From: Theropithecus gelada
Lineage: Eukaryota; Chordata; Mammalia; Primates; Cercopithecidae
Direction of reading: 5' to 3'
NCBI RefSeq assembly: GCF_003255815.1
Contig: NC_037670.1
Location: forward strand, 68,381,415 to 68,445,414
Length of the DNA stretch: 64,000 nt
Every line of letters begins with the position of its first letter. Positions within the stretch are counted from its first letter, which is position 1. A program made the translations under genes and the position numbers. Positions 22,638 through 41,484 of the stretch are shown piece by piece. Below the pieces are notes generated by a model, which worked only from the letters and a program-made list of their open reading frames with translations, searched no databases and had not been told where the DNA came from.

Positions 22638-22987
22638 TTTTTTTGTTTTTGTTTTTGTTTTTTTGTTGTTTTTTTCTGAGACAGGGCCTCTCCCTGTCAT
22701 CCAGGCTGGAGTGCAGTGGCATGATCATAACTCACTACAGCCTTGAACTGGGCTCAGGTGATCCTCCTACCTCAGCCTCCTAAGTAGCTAGTAATACAGA
22801 TGCATGCCACCACATGTGGCTATTTTATTTTATTCTATATTTTATTTTTTATTTTAATTTTATTTTATTTGAGACAAGGGTCTCATTATGTTGCCCAGTC
22901 TGGTCTCAAACTTCTGGGTTCAAGCAGTCCTCCTGCCTTAGCCTCCCAAAGCACTGGGATTACAGGTGTGAACCACCACACCCAGAC
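22638..22987 (-). mobile_element. Alu with expanded middle linker
   Basis: Antisense dimer whose central A-rich linker has grown into a TTTTA-type tract (about 22821-22872). Flanked by 'caacttcatgtttt' and 'caacttcattcttt'. Confidence 0.9.
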
Positions 22988-23055
22988 CAACTTCATTCTT
23001 TTACACGTAGGACTCCAATTGTTCCAGCACCATTTGTTTAAAAGACTATTCTTTT

Positions 23056-23414
<359 letters not shown>

Positions 23415-23758
23415 TTAACTGTAGATGTTGGGTTTATTTCTGTATCGTTCCACTTTTAGTATATGTGCTGCTGAAGCAAGCCCTGGGTTTGTTTCTGAAC
23501 TCTCACTTTGATTCCATCCATTGATCTGTATGTCTATCCTTATGCCAGTACCACACTGTTTGTTTTTAGGAAAATCTGTTTATTCTAAGTACCACACTGT
23601 TTTGATTACTGTACCTTTGTAGTAAGTTTTGGAATCAGGAAATGTCAGTTCTTCAGCTTTGTTCTTTTCCAAGATCGTTTTGTCTACTCAAGGCCCCTTA
23701 CAATTTCATATGATTTTAAGAATTTGCTTTTCCATTTCTGCAAAAAAGGCTGTTGGGT

Positions 23759-24059
23759 TTTTTGTTTGTTTTTAGAGACCAGGTTTCTCTCTGTCACCCA
23801 GGCTGGAGTACAGTAGCATGATCATAGGATCATAGCTCATTGCAGCCTTGAACTCCTGGGCTCAAGGGATTCTCTTGCCTCAGCCTCTTGAGTAGCTGGT
23901 ACTACAGGTATGTGCCACCACACCCAGGTACTTTTAAAATTTTCTGTAGAGACAAGGTTTCAGTATGTTGCTTAGGCTGATTTCAACCTCCTGTTAAGCA
24001 ATCCTGTTGCTTCAGCCTTCTAGTGATGGGATTACAGGCATGAGCTGCCATGCCTGGCC
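23759..24059 (-). mobile_element. Alu
   Basis: Antisense dimer, moderately old, within antisense L1 ORF2 sequence. Confidence 0.9.
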
Positions 24060-24061
24060 AG

Positions 24062-24283
24062 CTATTGAGACCTTGATAGGTTGGGATTGTATTGAATCTC
24101 TAGATCACTGGGTAGTACTGACATCTTAACAATACTAAATCTTCCAGTCCATGAATATAGGATGTCTTTCCATTTATTTAGATTGTCTTTAATTTCTTTC
24201 AGCAATGTTTTATAGTTTTCAATGTATATGTCTTTCACCTCCTTGGTTAAATGTATTCCTAGATACTTTATATTTTCCAACAC
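24062..24283 (-). mobile_element. L1 ORF2 fragment
   Basis: The minus strand translates to an open 73-residue piece with IKYLGIHLTKEVKD and ENYKTLLKEIKDNLNKWKD, the region after the reverse-transcriptase core of L1 ORF2p. It is part of the long antisense L1 and is not a functional gene. Confidence 0.85.
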
Positions 24284-24320
24284 ATATGTAAGTGGAATTG
24301 TTCTCTTAATTTCCTTTTCT

Positions 24321-24645
24321 TTTTTTCCTTTTTTCTTTCCTTTTTTTGTTTTTTTTCTGAGACAGTGTCTTGTTCTGTGGCCCAGGCTGGAGTGCAGTGG
24401 CCTGATGCAATCTCAGCTCACTGCAACCTCTGCATCCCAGGGTCAGGTGATCCTCTCACCTCAACCTCCTGAGTAGCTGGGACTATAGGTGCATACCACT
24501 ACGGCCAGCTATATTTTCTATTTTTAGTGGAGATGGGGTTTCTCCATGTTGCCCAGACTATTCTTGAACTTCTGGGCTCAACCAATCCGTCTGCCTTGGC
24601 CTCCCAAAGTGCTGGGATTACAGGTGTGAGCCACCGTGCCTGGCC
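24321..24645 (-). mobile_element. Alu
   Basis: Antisense dimer with a long pyrimidine-rich tail, between copies of 'ttaatttccttttct'. Confidence 0.94.
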
Positions 24646-25167
24646 TTAATTTCCTTTTCTGGTTGTTCATTACTGGCGTATAGATTTTTGGGTGTTGATA
24701 TTGTGTCCTGTGACTTTGCTGATATTGTTAATTAGCTCTTGTAGCCTTCTTGTGGATTCTTTGAGATTTTCTGTACGTAGGATTTAGTCATCTGTCAATA
24801 GAAATAGTTTTCCTTCCTCCTTTCCTGTTAGGATCCCTTTGGTTTCTGTTTCTCATCCAATTGCCCTGGCCAGAGCAGCCAGTACAATTTGAAGAACAGT
24901 GGTGAAAGTGGGAGTCCTTGTCTTGTTCCTAATTGGTGGAACAATCAGGGGAAAGCTTTCAGCCTTTCACTGTTGAGTGTGATGTTTGCTCTGGGATTTT
25001 CATAGATGCCCTTTAACATGTTAAGGAAATTTCCTCCTATTCCTAGTTTTCTGAATGTTTTCTTTTTGTCATGAAAGGCATTGAATTTTGTCAAATGCTT
25101 TTTCTTCATTACTTGAGATAATCGTGGTTTTTTCCCTTTCTTCTATTCCTGTGATATATCACATTAA

Positions 25168-25954
<787 letters not shown>

Positions 25955-25994
25955 TCTTTTTTTTAATTAAAAAAAAAAAAAAAAAAAAAATTTA

Positions 25995-26278
25995 GGCTGG
26001 GTACAGTGGCGGATGCCTATAATTCTGACACCCTGGAAGACTGAGTTAAGTGGGTCTCTTGAGCTCAGGCGTTTGAGACCAGCTTAGGCAATATGGTGAA
26101 ACCCCATCTTTACAAAAAATTACAAAAATTAGCCAGGCCTGGTAGCACATACCTGTAGTATCGGCTGTTTGGGATGCTGAAATGGGAGGATCACCAGAGC
26201 CTGGGGGTCGAGGCTGCAGTGAGCCATGATCATGCCACTACACTCAATCCTGGGTGACACAGTGAGACACTATCTCAA
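25995..26278 (+). mobile_element. Alu (AluJ-like)
   Basis: Diverged dimer facing the next, antisense Alu tail to tail. Confidence 0.88.
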
Positions 26279-26574
26279 TTTTTTTTTTTTTTTTTGAGAC
26301 GGAGTCTAGCTCTGTCGCCCAGGCTGGAGTGCAGTGGCGTGATCTCGGCTCACTGTGACCACTGCCTCCTGGGTTCAAGCAATTCTCTGCCTTAGCCTCC
26401 CGAGTAGCTGGGATCACAGGCACCCGCCACCACGCCCAGCCGATTTTTGTATTTTTAGTAGAGACAGGGTTTTACCGTCTTGTCCAGGCTGGTCTTGAAC
26501 TCCTGATCTCAGGTAATCCGCCTGCCTCGGCCTCCCAGAGTGCTGGGATTACAGGCGTGAGCCACTGCGCCTGG
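26279..26574 (-). mobile_element. Alu
   Basis: Antisense dimer, tail abutting that of the preceding sense Alu. Confidence 0.93.
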
Positions 26575-26599
26575 CTTTTTTTTTTTCTTTCTTTTTTTT

Positions 26600-26736
26600 T
26601 TTTTTTTAAGTAGACACAGTATCTTGCTACATTGCCCAGGCTGGTTTTGAACTCCTGACTTCAAGTGATCCCCCCACTCCCTGCCTTGGTCTCCCAAAGT
26701 GCTGGAATCACTGGCGTGCACCACCACACCTGGCCA
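26600..26736 (-). mobile_element. Alu left monomer
   Basis: One antisense arm of about 130 bp ending in 'cacacctggcc'. Confidence 0.82.
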
Positions 26737-26751
26737 GCATGAATTGATTTT

Positions 26752-26994
26752 TTTTTTTTCTTTCTGAGACGGAGTCTTGCTCTGTTGCCCAGGCTGGAGT
26801 GCAATGGCATGATGTCGGCTCACTGCAACCTCTGCCTCCTGGGTTCAAGCGTTTCTTCTGCTTCAAACTCCATAGCTGGGATTACAGGCGTATGCCACCA
26901 CGCCCAGCTAATTTTTGTATTTTTATTAGAGACAGGGTTCACCATGTTGGTCAGGCTGGCCTCAAACTCCTGACTTCAGGTGATCCACCTGCCT

Positions 26995-26995
<1 letters not shown>
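26752..26995 (-). mobile_element. Alu, 5' end replaced by pyrimidine tract
   Basis: An antisense dimer that breaks off at 'cacctgcctcc', where C/T-rich sequence begins. 'catgaattgatttt' lies just before it (26738-26751) and again after the next Alu (27732-27745). Confidence 0.88.
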
Positions 26996-27731
<736 letters not shown>

Positions 27732-27756
27732 CATGAATTGATTTTCTTACATTGAA

Positions 27757-28315
27757 CCTGCAGGACAGGTCTCTGGGTGGGCTTGAACTGATCCAGTTCT
27801 CCCCACTTTTTCACTTACAGTTTTCAAGAGTAACTGTAGAATGGGCTGGTACTGCAACATCCTGAGTTGGGGGGAATTGGCTGGAACAGCCTGGGCTGTA
27901 TTCCAGTTTCCCCTTGAAACAGGATGTCCTTTAGTGCTTTAGCCCAGTGTTTCATGTGGTCCCTGGGATATAAAACCCTTGGCCGACTACTTTCTGGGGT
28001 CTCTCAACTGTGGTGCAAGTGGCGCAGGTACAGATGAGACTTAACTGCCTCAAGCAGCCTTCCTGAACCTTGGGGTACTGGCTCAACTTGAATCCTAGGC
28101 TGCCGTTGTCCCTTGCTGCCTATCTATAAATAGTAAACCTGTTTCATGTGACTGATTGTGTATGTGAGGCAGAGTGTTCTGCCTCACTGGATTCAGGAAA
28201 GTAGTAAAAGTGCAGCCCAAGAGGCAGTAGGCTGAAGTGGTAACCAGTGCACAGCGGACCTGCTTCACAGAGCTCACTGTGAGGTTGGCTCACTGTAACC
28301 TCTACTTCCTGGGTT
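27757..28315 (+). mobile_element. Possible solo LTR insert in L1
   Basis: A non-L1 block between two L1 segments that are adjacent in L1. It has a TATA-like 'gatataaaaccc' at about 27967 and, 160 bp on, 'tataaatagtaaacctg'. The last 30 bases (28285-28315) look like a scrap of antisense Alu. Family not assigned. Confidence 0.4.
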
Positions 28316-28369
28316 CAATCTTGCATTCATGGCTAAAATCCACTAGGTCATGGTGTGTAATCCTCTTGT

Positions 28370-28675
28370 TTTTTGTTTTTTGTTTTTTTTCTTGAGACAG
28401 GGCCTTGCTCTGTCACCCAGGCTGGAGTGCAGTGGCACAATCCTGGCTGACTGCAACCTCTGCTTCCCAGCTCAAGCGATCCTCCAGTCTCAGCTTCCCA
28501 AGTAGCTGAGACCACAGGCACAAGCTAGCATGCCTGCCTCATTTTTGTATTTTCTGTAGAGATGCGGTTTTGCCATGTTGCCCAGGCCGGTTTTGAACTC
28601 CTGATCTCAAAGTGATCTGCCTATTTTGGCATCCCAAAGTTCTAGGAATGCAGACATGAGCTACCATGCCCCCAG
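28370..28675 (-). mobile_element. Alu
   Basis: Antisense dimer between 'taatcctcttg' and 'taatcctctta' of L1. Confidence 0.92.
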
Positions 28676-28885
28676 CTACATATAATCCTCTTACTATGCT
28701 GTTGGATTTGGTTTGCTGCTATTTTGTTAAGGACTTTTACATCTAGAATTATAAGAGATACTGGTTTGTTTTCTTGTGATGTCTTTAAATGGCTTTAGTA
28801 TTAGGTTAATACTGGCTTCATGGAATGAGTTAGGAAATGTTCCCGCTCCTCAGTTTGTTGGAGGAGTTTAAGAAGGATTGGTGTT

Positions 28886-29197
<312 letters not shown>

Positions 29198-29299
29198 TTA
29201 TTCTTTAAGTGTTTGGTAGAATTTACTAGGGAAGCTATTCCTAGACTTTGTCACTTTAGGTAATTTGTATGTTTCTAGGAATTTGTCCAGTTCATCTAA

Positions 29300-29997
<698 letters not shown>

Positions 29998-30420
29998 TAA
30001 TTTTGTATAATATTCTGTTATCTTTTTTATTTCTGTAAGGTCGATAATGCCTCCACTTTCATTTCTGATTTTAGTTATTTGTGTCTTCTTTTTTCTGTGT
30101 TAGTATAGGGAAAGGTTTGTTCATTTTGTTGATCTTTTCAAAGAACCAACTTTTGCTTTCATTGACTCTATTGTTTTTCTATCCTCTATTTTATTTATCC
30201 CTACTTTAATCTTTATTATGTCCTTCCTTTTGCTAGTTTGGGGTTTAGTTGGCTCTTTTTCAAGTTCTTCAAGGTATAAATTTAGGTTATTGATTTGATA
30301 TCTTTCTTCATTTCCACTATCACAAATTTTACGCATGATCTTTAAATGTAGACATTTACAACTATAAATTTTCCTTTGAACACTGCCTTTACTACATCCC
30401 ATAACTTTTGCTCAGTATGA

Positions 30421-30950
<530 letters not shown>

Positions 30951-30951
30951 C

Positions 30952-31041
30952 TTCTTTCCTCCTTCCTTCCTTCCTTCCTTCCTTCCTTCCTTCCTTCCTT
31001 CCTCTTTCTCTCTGTCTCTTTCTTCTCTCTTTCTTTCTTTG
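30952..31041. repeat. (CCTT)n microsatellite
   Basis: About eleven CCTT units, then CTTT/CTCT variants. A related CTTT tract follows at 31091-31126. Confidence 0.95.
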
Positions 31042-31055
31042 TTTTTGATTTTTAA

Positions 31056-31416
<361 letters not shown>

Positions 31417-31704
31417 TTCTTTCTTTTTGAGACAGGGTCTCATTCTGTCATCCAGTCTGGAGTACAGCAGTGTGATCTCGGCTAACTGCAACCTCTGCCT
31501 CCCAGGCTCAAACCACCCTCCCATTTCAGCCTCCCGAGTAGCTAGACCACAGGCATATGCTACCATACACGGGTAAGTTTTGTATTTTTGGTAGAGACAG
31601 GGTTTCACCATGTTGCCGAGGCTGGCCTTAAACTTCTGAGCTCAGGCAATCCACGTCATCCTCCCAAAGTGCTTGGATTACAGGCATGAGGCACTGTGCC
31701 TGGT
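31417..31704 (-). mobile_element. Alu
   Basis: Antisense dimer directly following the previous one. Confidence 0.92.
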
Positions 31705-31811
31705 CTCTAGTACTTAATTTTTGATTTTTATTTTATTAAATAAGCAACACATTATTTTCTCTTTTTTACTCTCAAATTCATTTTGACTTTGATTTTTAAT
31801 TTTTTATCTAA

Positions 31812-32033
<222 letters not shown>

Positions 32034-32395
32034 TAAAAGTTTTGTTTGTAAAGTCTCCTACCCCATGACCATCCATATCATTCTTTGTTGGCTTGCCAGA
32101 CCCCTTCCCTGCTGGGGTTAACTCTTGTTAGATTATGGGGCAATCATTTATCCCAGGGTGAGAGCAGAGGTGGAGGGAATTCAGGGGTTTGGTAGTGGCC
32201 ATTTACTGACCAGGACAAGAATATTTCTATATTTTAACCAGTATAACTCTACTGGTGTATATGAGCTAAATCTTAGGTTTCCTATAACCACTTATATTAG
32301 TTTCTTAAATATTCTTCCAGTGCTTTCTCATGAAGGTACAAATACCAACGAGAGTTTACTATGTATTCTCTTCCGCATCTGCTTTTCAAATTGAT

Positions 32396-32698
<303 letters not shown>

Positions 32699-33198
32699 CA
32701 AATTGAACAGTATATCCTGAAAATCTTTCTATTCGTATAAAGCTTTTCAGTTCATAGAGAACTTCCTGACTTTTTCCAGTTGCATAACTGCATTGTGTGG
32801 TTTCAGTAGGGATAGCTCATCAGCGTTCCATTTGGTATTGGCTGGAGCAGCTCCACTGGGACTGCAGGATCCAAGATGGCTTCATTCCAATTACTGGTCC
32901 AATTGGGTGGGCTGGACCTCCTGTCAGCTGGGTTCCAAGGGAATGAAAATGGAAGCTGCAAGGTCTCTTGTGGCCTAAGCCCCAGAAGTCATATAGCTTC
33001 TCTTCCACTGCACTGAATTGGTTGGAACAAACCACAGGGCCAGTCCAAATTCAAGTTGAGGGAAAATAGACTCCACCCCTCAATGGGAGGAGCAGTATAT
33101 GTTTATAGGGATTGGAGGAATTGTCAGCAGTGGTCTTCGCAGACAGTCTAACACACCGAAGCCCAATCAAGGTTCACATCTTTTTAGGTATTATGCAT
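32699..33198. other. Stretch probably of old repeat origin
   Basis: No gene. The wording at 32990-33110 (a 'gactccacccctcaatgggagg' phrase, here split) is familiar from ancient dispersed repeats, but I cannot name the family. Confidence 0.35.
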
Positions 33199-33503
<305 letters not shown>

Positions 33504-33707
33504 TTGGTCTCTTAAACTAGTACATTTCCTCCACGTTCTTTTTCTCTCTCTTCTTGACTTTAGTTTTTGAAGGGCTAAGGCAAACTTTCCCATACTCTGG
33601 ATTTGCTTTATTGTTTCCTCTAACTTTGCCCTCTGTCTCCTAAATTTCCTGTAAACTGCAAATTGGGATAAAAGACCTGTTTAGATCAGGTTAAATGCTA
33701 TTAAGGA

Positions 33708-33990
33708 CAGGTGCTTGCGCCTGTAATCCCAGCATTTTGGGAGGCCAAGGTGGGCGGATCACTTGAGCCCAGGAGTTTGAAACCACTCTGGGCAACATAG
33801 CAAAATCACATCTTTACAAAAAAATGCAAAAATTAGCTGGGCATGGTAGCACGCGCCTGTAGCTCCAGCTGCTCTGGAGGCTAAGGTGGGAGGATCGCTT
33901 GAGAGGCCGAGTCTGCAATGAGTGGAGATCACAGTACTGCATTGCAGCCTGGGCAACTGAGTGTGACTCCACCTCAAAAAAAAAAAACCC
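33708..33990 (+). mobile_element. Alu, 5' truncated
   Basis: Starts at 'gcttgcgcctgtaatccc'. An AluJ-type right arm follows. Confidence 0.87.
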
Positions 33991-33992
33991 AA

Positions 33993-34288
33993 ATCGGGCG
34001 GGTGCGGTGGCTCATGCCTGTAATCCCTGCAGTTTGGGAAGCCAAGGCGGACAGATCACTTGAGGTCAGGAGTTTGAGACCAACCTGGCCAACATGTTGA
34101 AACACTGTCCCTACTAAAAATACAAAATTTAATGGGGCATGGTGGTGCACGCCTATTCTGGAGGCTGAAGCAGGAGAATTGCTTGAACCTTGGAGGCAGA
34201 GGTTTCAGTGAACTGAGATCGTGCCACTGCACTTCAGCCTGGGCAACACAGCGAGACTCTGTCTCAAAAAACAAAACAAAACAAAATA
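33993..34288 (+). mobile_element. Alu
   Basis: Dimer with a short deletion at the start of the right arm and an (AAAAC) tail. Confidence 0.9.
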
Positions 34289-34778
34289 ACCAAAGAAAAA
34301 GATTAAATGCTATTTGCAAAAATTATCTGTACCCACTTATGATCCTTACGTTAGGATGATCATCTCTTGCCTGGACAGGATAATTCTGAAATCTACTTCA
34401 GATTGTCATTCTTCACTCAAAACCCCCCGAAAGAGTTCTCGCTCAGGGTAAAAGCCAAAGTCCTTCAAATGTTCTAAAAGGCCAGCCCATCTGTGACTCT
34501 TTTCCTCTGACGTTCTCCCATGCTGTCCCCCTGCCCTGCTGGCTTTCTTGCCCTCCTGACTCACCAGACATGCATTAGCCTCCAGACTTCACTCTCCCCA
34601 GGCATACACACGACTGCGCCTCCTGAGGGGCTTTTCATCTGGCACCTTCTCGGGGAGCCTTACTGCCACTCCATCTAAAATTGTACCCACCCCCACCTCC
34701 AACTAAACACTCCTTACATTTTAGTTTCCTGTGACTGCCATAGCAAATTTCCAGAAACATGATAGATTAAAACAACAA
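34289..34778. other. Unique stretch
   Basis: No gene. Its end (34715-34778) resembles the first part of an old dispersed repeat that resumes at 35085-35275 after the Alu. Confidence 0.4.
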
Positions 34779-35099
<321 letters not shown>

Positions 35100-35285
35100 T
35101 CAGTCACGGAGGGCAGAAGTCTGAAGTCAGGAGTGGGCAGGGCTGTACTTCCTAGGCTCTGGGGGAGATTTTTTTCCTGTCTCTTCCAGTTTCTGGTGGC
35201 TCCAGGCATACCTTGGCTTATGGCAGCATTGTTATTCCAGTGTCTGCTTCTGTGATCACAGTGCCTCCTCCTTTTCTTTTTTTCT

Positions 35286-35584
<299 letters not shown>

Positions 35585-36065
35585 ATGTTAACCATTTTTA
35601 GGTGTGCAGTTCAGTATGTTAAATATATTCACATTGTTATGAAACAGATCTCCAGAACTTTTTCATTTTGCTAATCTGAAACTCTGTACCCATTAGACAA
35701 TAGCTCCCCCGCCGCCGCAGGTAACCATTCTGCTTTTTGCTTCTATGATTTTTACTACTTTAGACACTTCATCTAAATGGAATCGTATGGCAGTTGTCTT
35801 TCTGTGATTGACTTATACTGCTTAGCATAATGTTACGTTTCATCCAATGTTGTAACATGGATCAGAATTTCATCCCTTTTTATGGCTTGATAATACTCCA
35901 TTGTATGTATATACCACATTTTGTGGTAGATACAATGTATATTTACATTGCTTCCACCTCTTGGCTATTGTGAATAATGCTGCTATGAAAATGGGAGTGT
36001 AGGTATCTTTTCCAGATCCTCACTTTACTTCCTTCAGATAAATACTTACAGGTGGGACTGCTGGA
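35585..36065 (-). mobile_element. Old L1 3' end, antisense
   Basis: 'taggtgtgcagttcagta', 'actccattgtatgtatat' and 'ggtgggactgctggatt' follow the same order as the L1 pieces at 17895-18868 and 43320-44040. Confidence 0.7.
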
Positions 36066-36346
36066 TTATATGATTGTTCTACTTTTAATTATTTAACACT
36101 CTTTTACAATTTATTTTCTGCTTTTGTTGTTCTAATAATAGCCATTATTACGTGAGGTATTTCTGTGTCTCTTATAAGGACACCTGTCATTGGATTTAGG
36201 GCCCACCTTGTTAATCCAGGATTATCAAGTCTCAAAATCCTGAATTACATCTGCAGAGACTCTTTTTCCATGTAAAGTCACATTCACAGGTTCCAGTGAT
36301 TCAAACATGAACGTATCTTCTGGTCCACCATTAAGTCCACTATACT

Positions 36347-36651
<305 letters not shown>

Positions 36652-36789
36652 TAAGTCCACTATACTTTCTTCTTCCCTACCTTATTTTTCTTCTTGATAC
36701 TTATCTCCATCTGACATGCTCTATATTTCTTTCTTTATCTTGTTTGGCAGATGACAATCAAGATAAAGCCATGAAGACAAGGATTTTTG

Positions 36790-37109
36790 TTGTTGTTGTT
36801 GTTTTGAGACAGGGCCTCACTCTGTCACCTAGGCCTAGAGTGCAGTGGCACAATCTCGTTCACTGCAACCACTGCCTCCCAGGCTCAAGTGATCCTCCCA
36901 CCTCAACCTCCAGAGAAGTCAAGTGATCCTCCCACCTCAGCCTCCAGAGAAGCTGGAACTACAGGTGATTGCCACTACACCTGGCTAATTTTTTGTATTT
37001 TTGGTAGAGATGGGGTTTCACCATGTTGTCTAGGCTGGTCTCAAACTTCTGAGTTCACATGATCCACCCAAAGTGCTGGGATTACAGGCATGAGCCACCG
37101 AGCCTGGCC
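36790..37109 (-). mobile_element. Alu with internal 34-bp duplication
   Basis: Antisense dimer with a (GTT)n tail between 'agacaaggatttttg' copies. It carries a 34-bp tandem duplication at 36886-36953. Confidence 0.93.
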
Positions 37110-37300
37110 TAGACAAGGATTTTTGTTTTGGTCACCTATGTTTTCCCATTAGAACAGTGGCTGGCACAAATGGTTGCACAGCACATACTGGCTGAACAAA
37201 TGAAGGAAGGGGTGGCTGGTCTAGACAAAACATTGCCTCATGGCTTCTGAGCAGAAAAATCTCTCATCTGGGGAATTAGACTCCCTAAGTTAAATTTTCT

Positions 37301-37596
37301 TTCTTTTTTGGAGATGGGGTCTCACTCTGTTGCCCAGGCTGGAGTGCAGTAGCACCATCACAACTCACTGCAGCCTCAACCTCCTGGGGGTCAAGCAATC
37401 CTCCCACCTCAGCCTCCTGAGTAGTTGGGACTACAGACCCACGCCACCACGCCCGGCTAATTTTTTTTTTTTTTTTGGTAGAGACAGGGTGTCACCATGT
37501 AGCGCAGACTGATCTTGAACTTCTGGACTCAAGCGATCTTCTTGCCTCGGCCTCCCAAATGCTGGGATTACTGGCATGAGCCACTGTGCCTGACTG
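37301..37596 (-). mobile_element. Alu
   Basis: Antisense dimer between copies of 'cctaagttaaattttct'. Confidence 0.94.
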
Positions 37597-37808
37597 CCTA
37601 AGTTAAATTTTCTACAGTGGAGAATACAATCTCTTTAATATTATCTCTCAGTTAAGACAAATTTCAGCAATCTCCTTAAAAAAAAAAAAAAGAAAAGAAG
37701 TTTGCCAATATAAATACCATTTCTCACTAATGTGAATTAGAGTTCCTTGGAAAAATAGTTGATATTGTTTCTAGGACAGTAAATGTATAAAACAGAAAGC
37801 AAGGAAGT

Positions 37809-38001
37809 CTAGGGTGTCCAATCTTTTGGCTTTCCTGGGCCACACTGGAAGAATTGTCTTGGGCCACACATAAAATACACTAATGATAGCTGATAAGCTA
37901 AAAAAAAAAAAAAAAAAAAATCACACACAAAAAATCTCATAAGTTTTAGAAAGTTTATGAATCTGTTTTGGGCTGCATGGGCCACGGGTTGGACAAACTT
38001 G
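37809..38001 (+). mobile_element. hAT-like element, copy 2
   Basis: Same end phrases (GGTGTCCAATC and GGTTGGACAAACTTG) and interior as copy 1 at 3251, with part of the 3' half deleted. No clear target duplication is left. Confidence 0.65.
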
Positions 38002-38217
38002 ACGTAAAGACTACTAGGATTGTAGACTACTAGGATTGTGCCATAAAGACACAGGAGCAACTAAGTATTTGATGAGACAATCCGAACATTTAAAAATGAC
38101 TGTCATGGATTAATGCACATCAAATATCTAAACATCCATCATTTCATGATAGCACTGCACCTTCTCCCCAAAGAACCTAAATTGGTCCCAGTTAGAGGTT
38201 GCTGGGGCATCCATCCA

Positions 38218-38481
38218 TCATTATTATTATTTGAGCAAGGTCACCCATGCTAGAGTGCTGTGGCCCCATCATGGCTCACTGTATCCTCAACTTCCTGGGC
38301 TCCAGCCATTTCCCTGCCTCAGCCTCCTAAGTAGCTGGAATTACAGGCATGCACCACCATGCCCGTCTAATTTTTAAATATTTTGTAAAGATGGGGATCT
38401 TGCCATTTCCTGGGCTCAAGCAGTCCTCCTGTCTTGGCCTCCCAAAGTGCTGGGATTATAGGCAGAGACACTGCGTCCCGG
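38218..38481 (-). mobile_element. Alu (AluJ-like)
   Basis: Old antisense dimer with deletions. It starts in an (ATT)n tail and ends at 'ctgcgtcccgg'. Confidence 0.85.
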
Positions 38482-38647
38482 AAAGAATCAAGCATACATC
38501 CTGGCTATCCTGAATGGATTGTATTTCAAAGTAACCAGAGAGATGAGGGAATGCTCACCTTTGTAGAAGAATCTCATCTTATAAATGCAGGAGGAATGAG
38601 AGAATTTGAAATCACCACTTTGCACCCCTAAGGAACATAAATCTACA

Positions 38648-38839
38648 CTAGAGTTTCTCAACCTGGGTACTACGGACATTTTGAGCTGGATAATTCTTTG
38701 CTATGGGGTGGGGGAGGTGTGCTCTGTTGAATTATACAATGTTTAGCAACCCAGTTGCAACAATCCAAAATATCTCCAGACATTGCCAGATTTTCCCTTA
38801 GTAGGACAGGGCAAAATTAACCCTCGTTGAGAACCAGTG
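38648..38839 (-). mobile_element. MER5A-type hAT element
   Basis: Ends 'gtttctcaacc' and 'gttgagaacca' are the MER5 inverted termini. The interior 'gataattctttg', 'aatatctccagacattgcca' and 'ttagcaaccca' match the MER5A order in antisense. Confidence 0.75.
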
Positions 38840-39372
38840 GTCTAATGATCATCAATGTTTGCTAGATTATTAGAAGAAAGGCTGATAGTAAACTTCATGG
38901 ATAATCAGGATGACAACTCCCAAGTTGAGAGATGAATTACAATATTACTAAGAGAAAACCACGCCTTGTGCCTCAGTAGAAGTACACAGTGCCAGCCATG
39001 AAGTGTTATTGCAAACAAAACAAAACCCAAAAAAACCCAAACCTCAACATTACACCTAAACCTAACGAAGCCTCTAGCCAGGGGTAAATCCAAGCTTTTT
39101 GGGGCCTTATACTACACAAATTTCACAGTCCTCTTTAAGAAAAAGACACAAAATTATGTGAAATCAGGTACAGGGGTCTATGCAAGGGAGAGCCTGAATA
39201 TTAAGCTTCATTAGTTTCACTGTAAACCTCCCCTGACTCTAGAATTAACAATGATTACAGGACATACCAGGGACAAAAAACATTAAATGACACCTGAAGA
39301 TACAATCAGCAAAACCCAGAAAGTGGAAAATTCTGTTGGTCAAATGATCCAGTTTCTTCAATAAGAAGAAAC
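38840..39372. other. Unique stretch
   Basis: No gene or named repeat recognised. Confidence 0.4.
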
Positions 39373-39806
<434 letters not shown>

Positions 39807-39807
39807 C

Positions 39808-40582
<775 letters not shown>

Positions 40583-40716
40583 TATATTTTTAGTAGAGAC
40601 GGGGGTTTCACCTTGTTGGCCCAACTGGTCTCGGACTCCTAACCTAAGGTGATCCACCAGCCTTGGCCGCCCAAAGTGCTAGCATTACAGGCTTAAGCCA
40701 TCGCGCCCGCCCGGCC
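40583..40716 (-). mobile_element. Alu left-arm fragment
   Basis: An antisense left arm between 'ttgataaaata' and 'ttgataaaaat'. Confidence 0.85.
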
Positions 40717-40875
40717 TTGATAAAAATAAAGTTTTAATCTTCCTTTGCTCAGATTCCATGCCTACTAAGTAGCATTCTAGTTTGTTTTTCACTTTCAAAA
40801 GGGTTTGCTGTAACTAGGGGATGTAAACAAGCTCCATGACCCTACTTATTCCAAGTTTTCGTTTCACCCTCCACC

Positions 40876-41268
<393 letters not shown>

Positions 41269-41484
41269 TGACAGGGTGTGGGTCTGAATTCAGCCTTGGT
41301 TCTTACGAGTCAGGTGAATACGCAAAGAAAAACATCACAGGGCTTCCTCATTGTTTTTAGCACAGAAAACACTCGAGAGCCCGCGCTGAGAACCCAAAAG
41401 GCACGCTTCAGGCCATCGTAGCTACCAAGCCTGGCCAGATTCTGAAACCCAAATCGCTAACTGGGGACCGAGGGCGGGCGTGAC

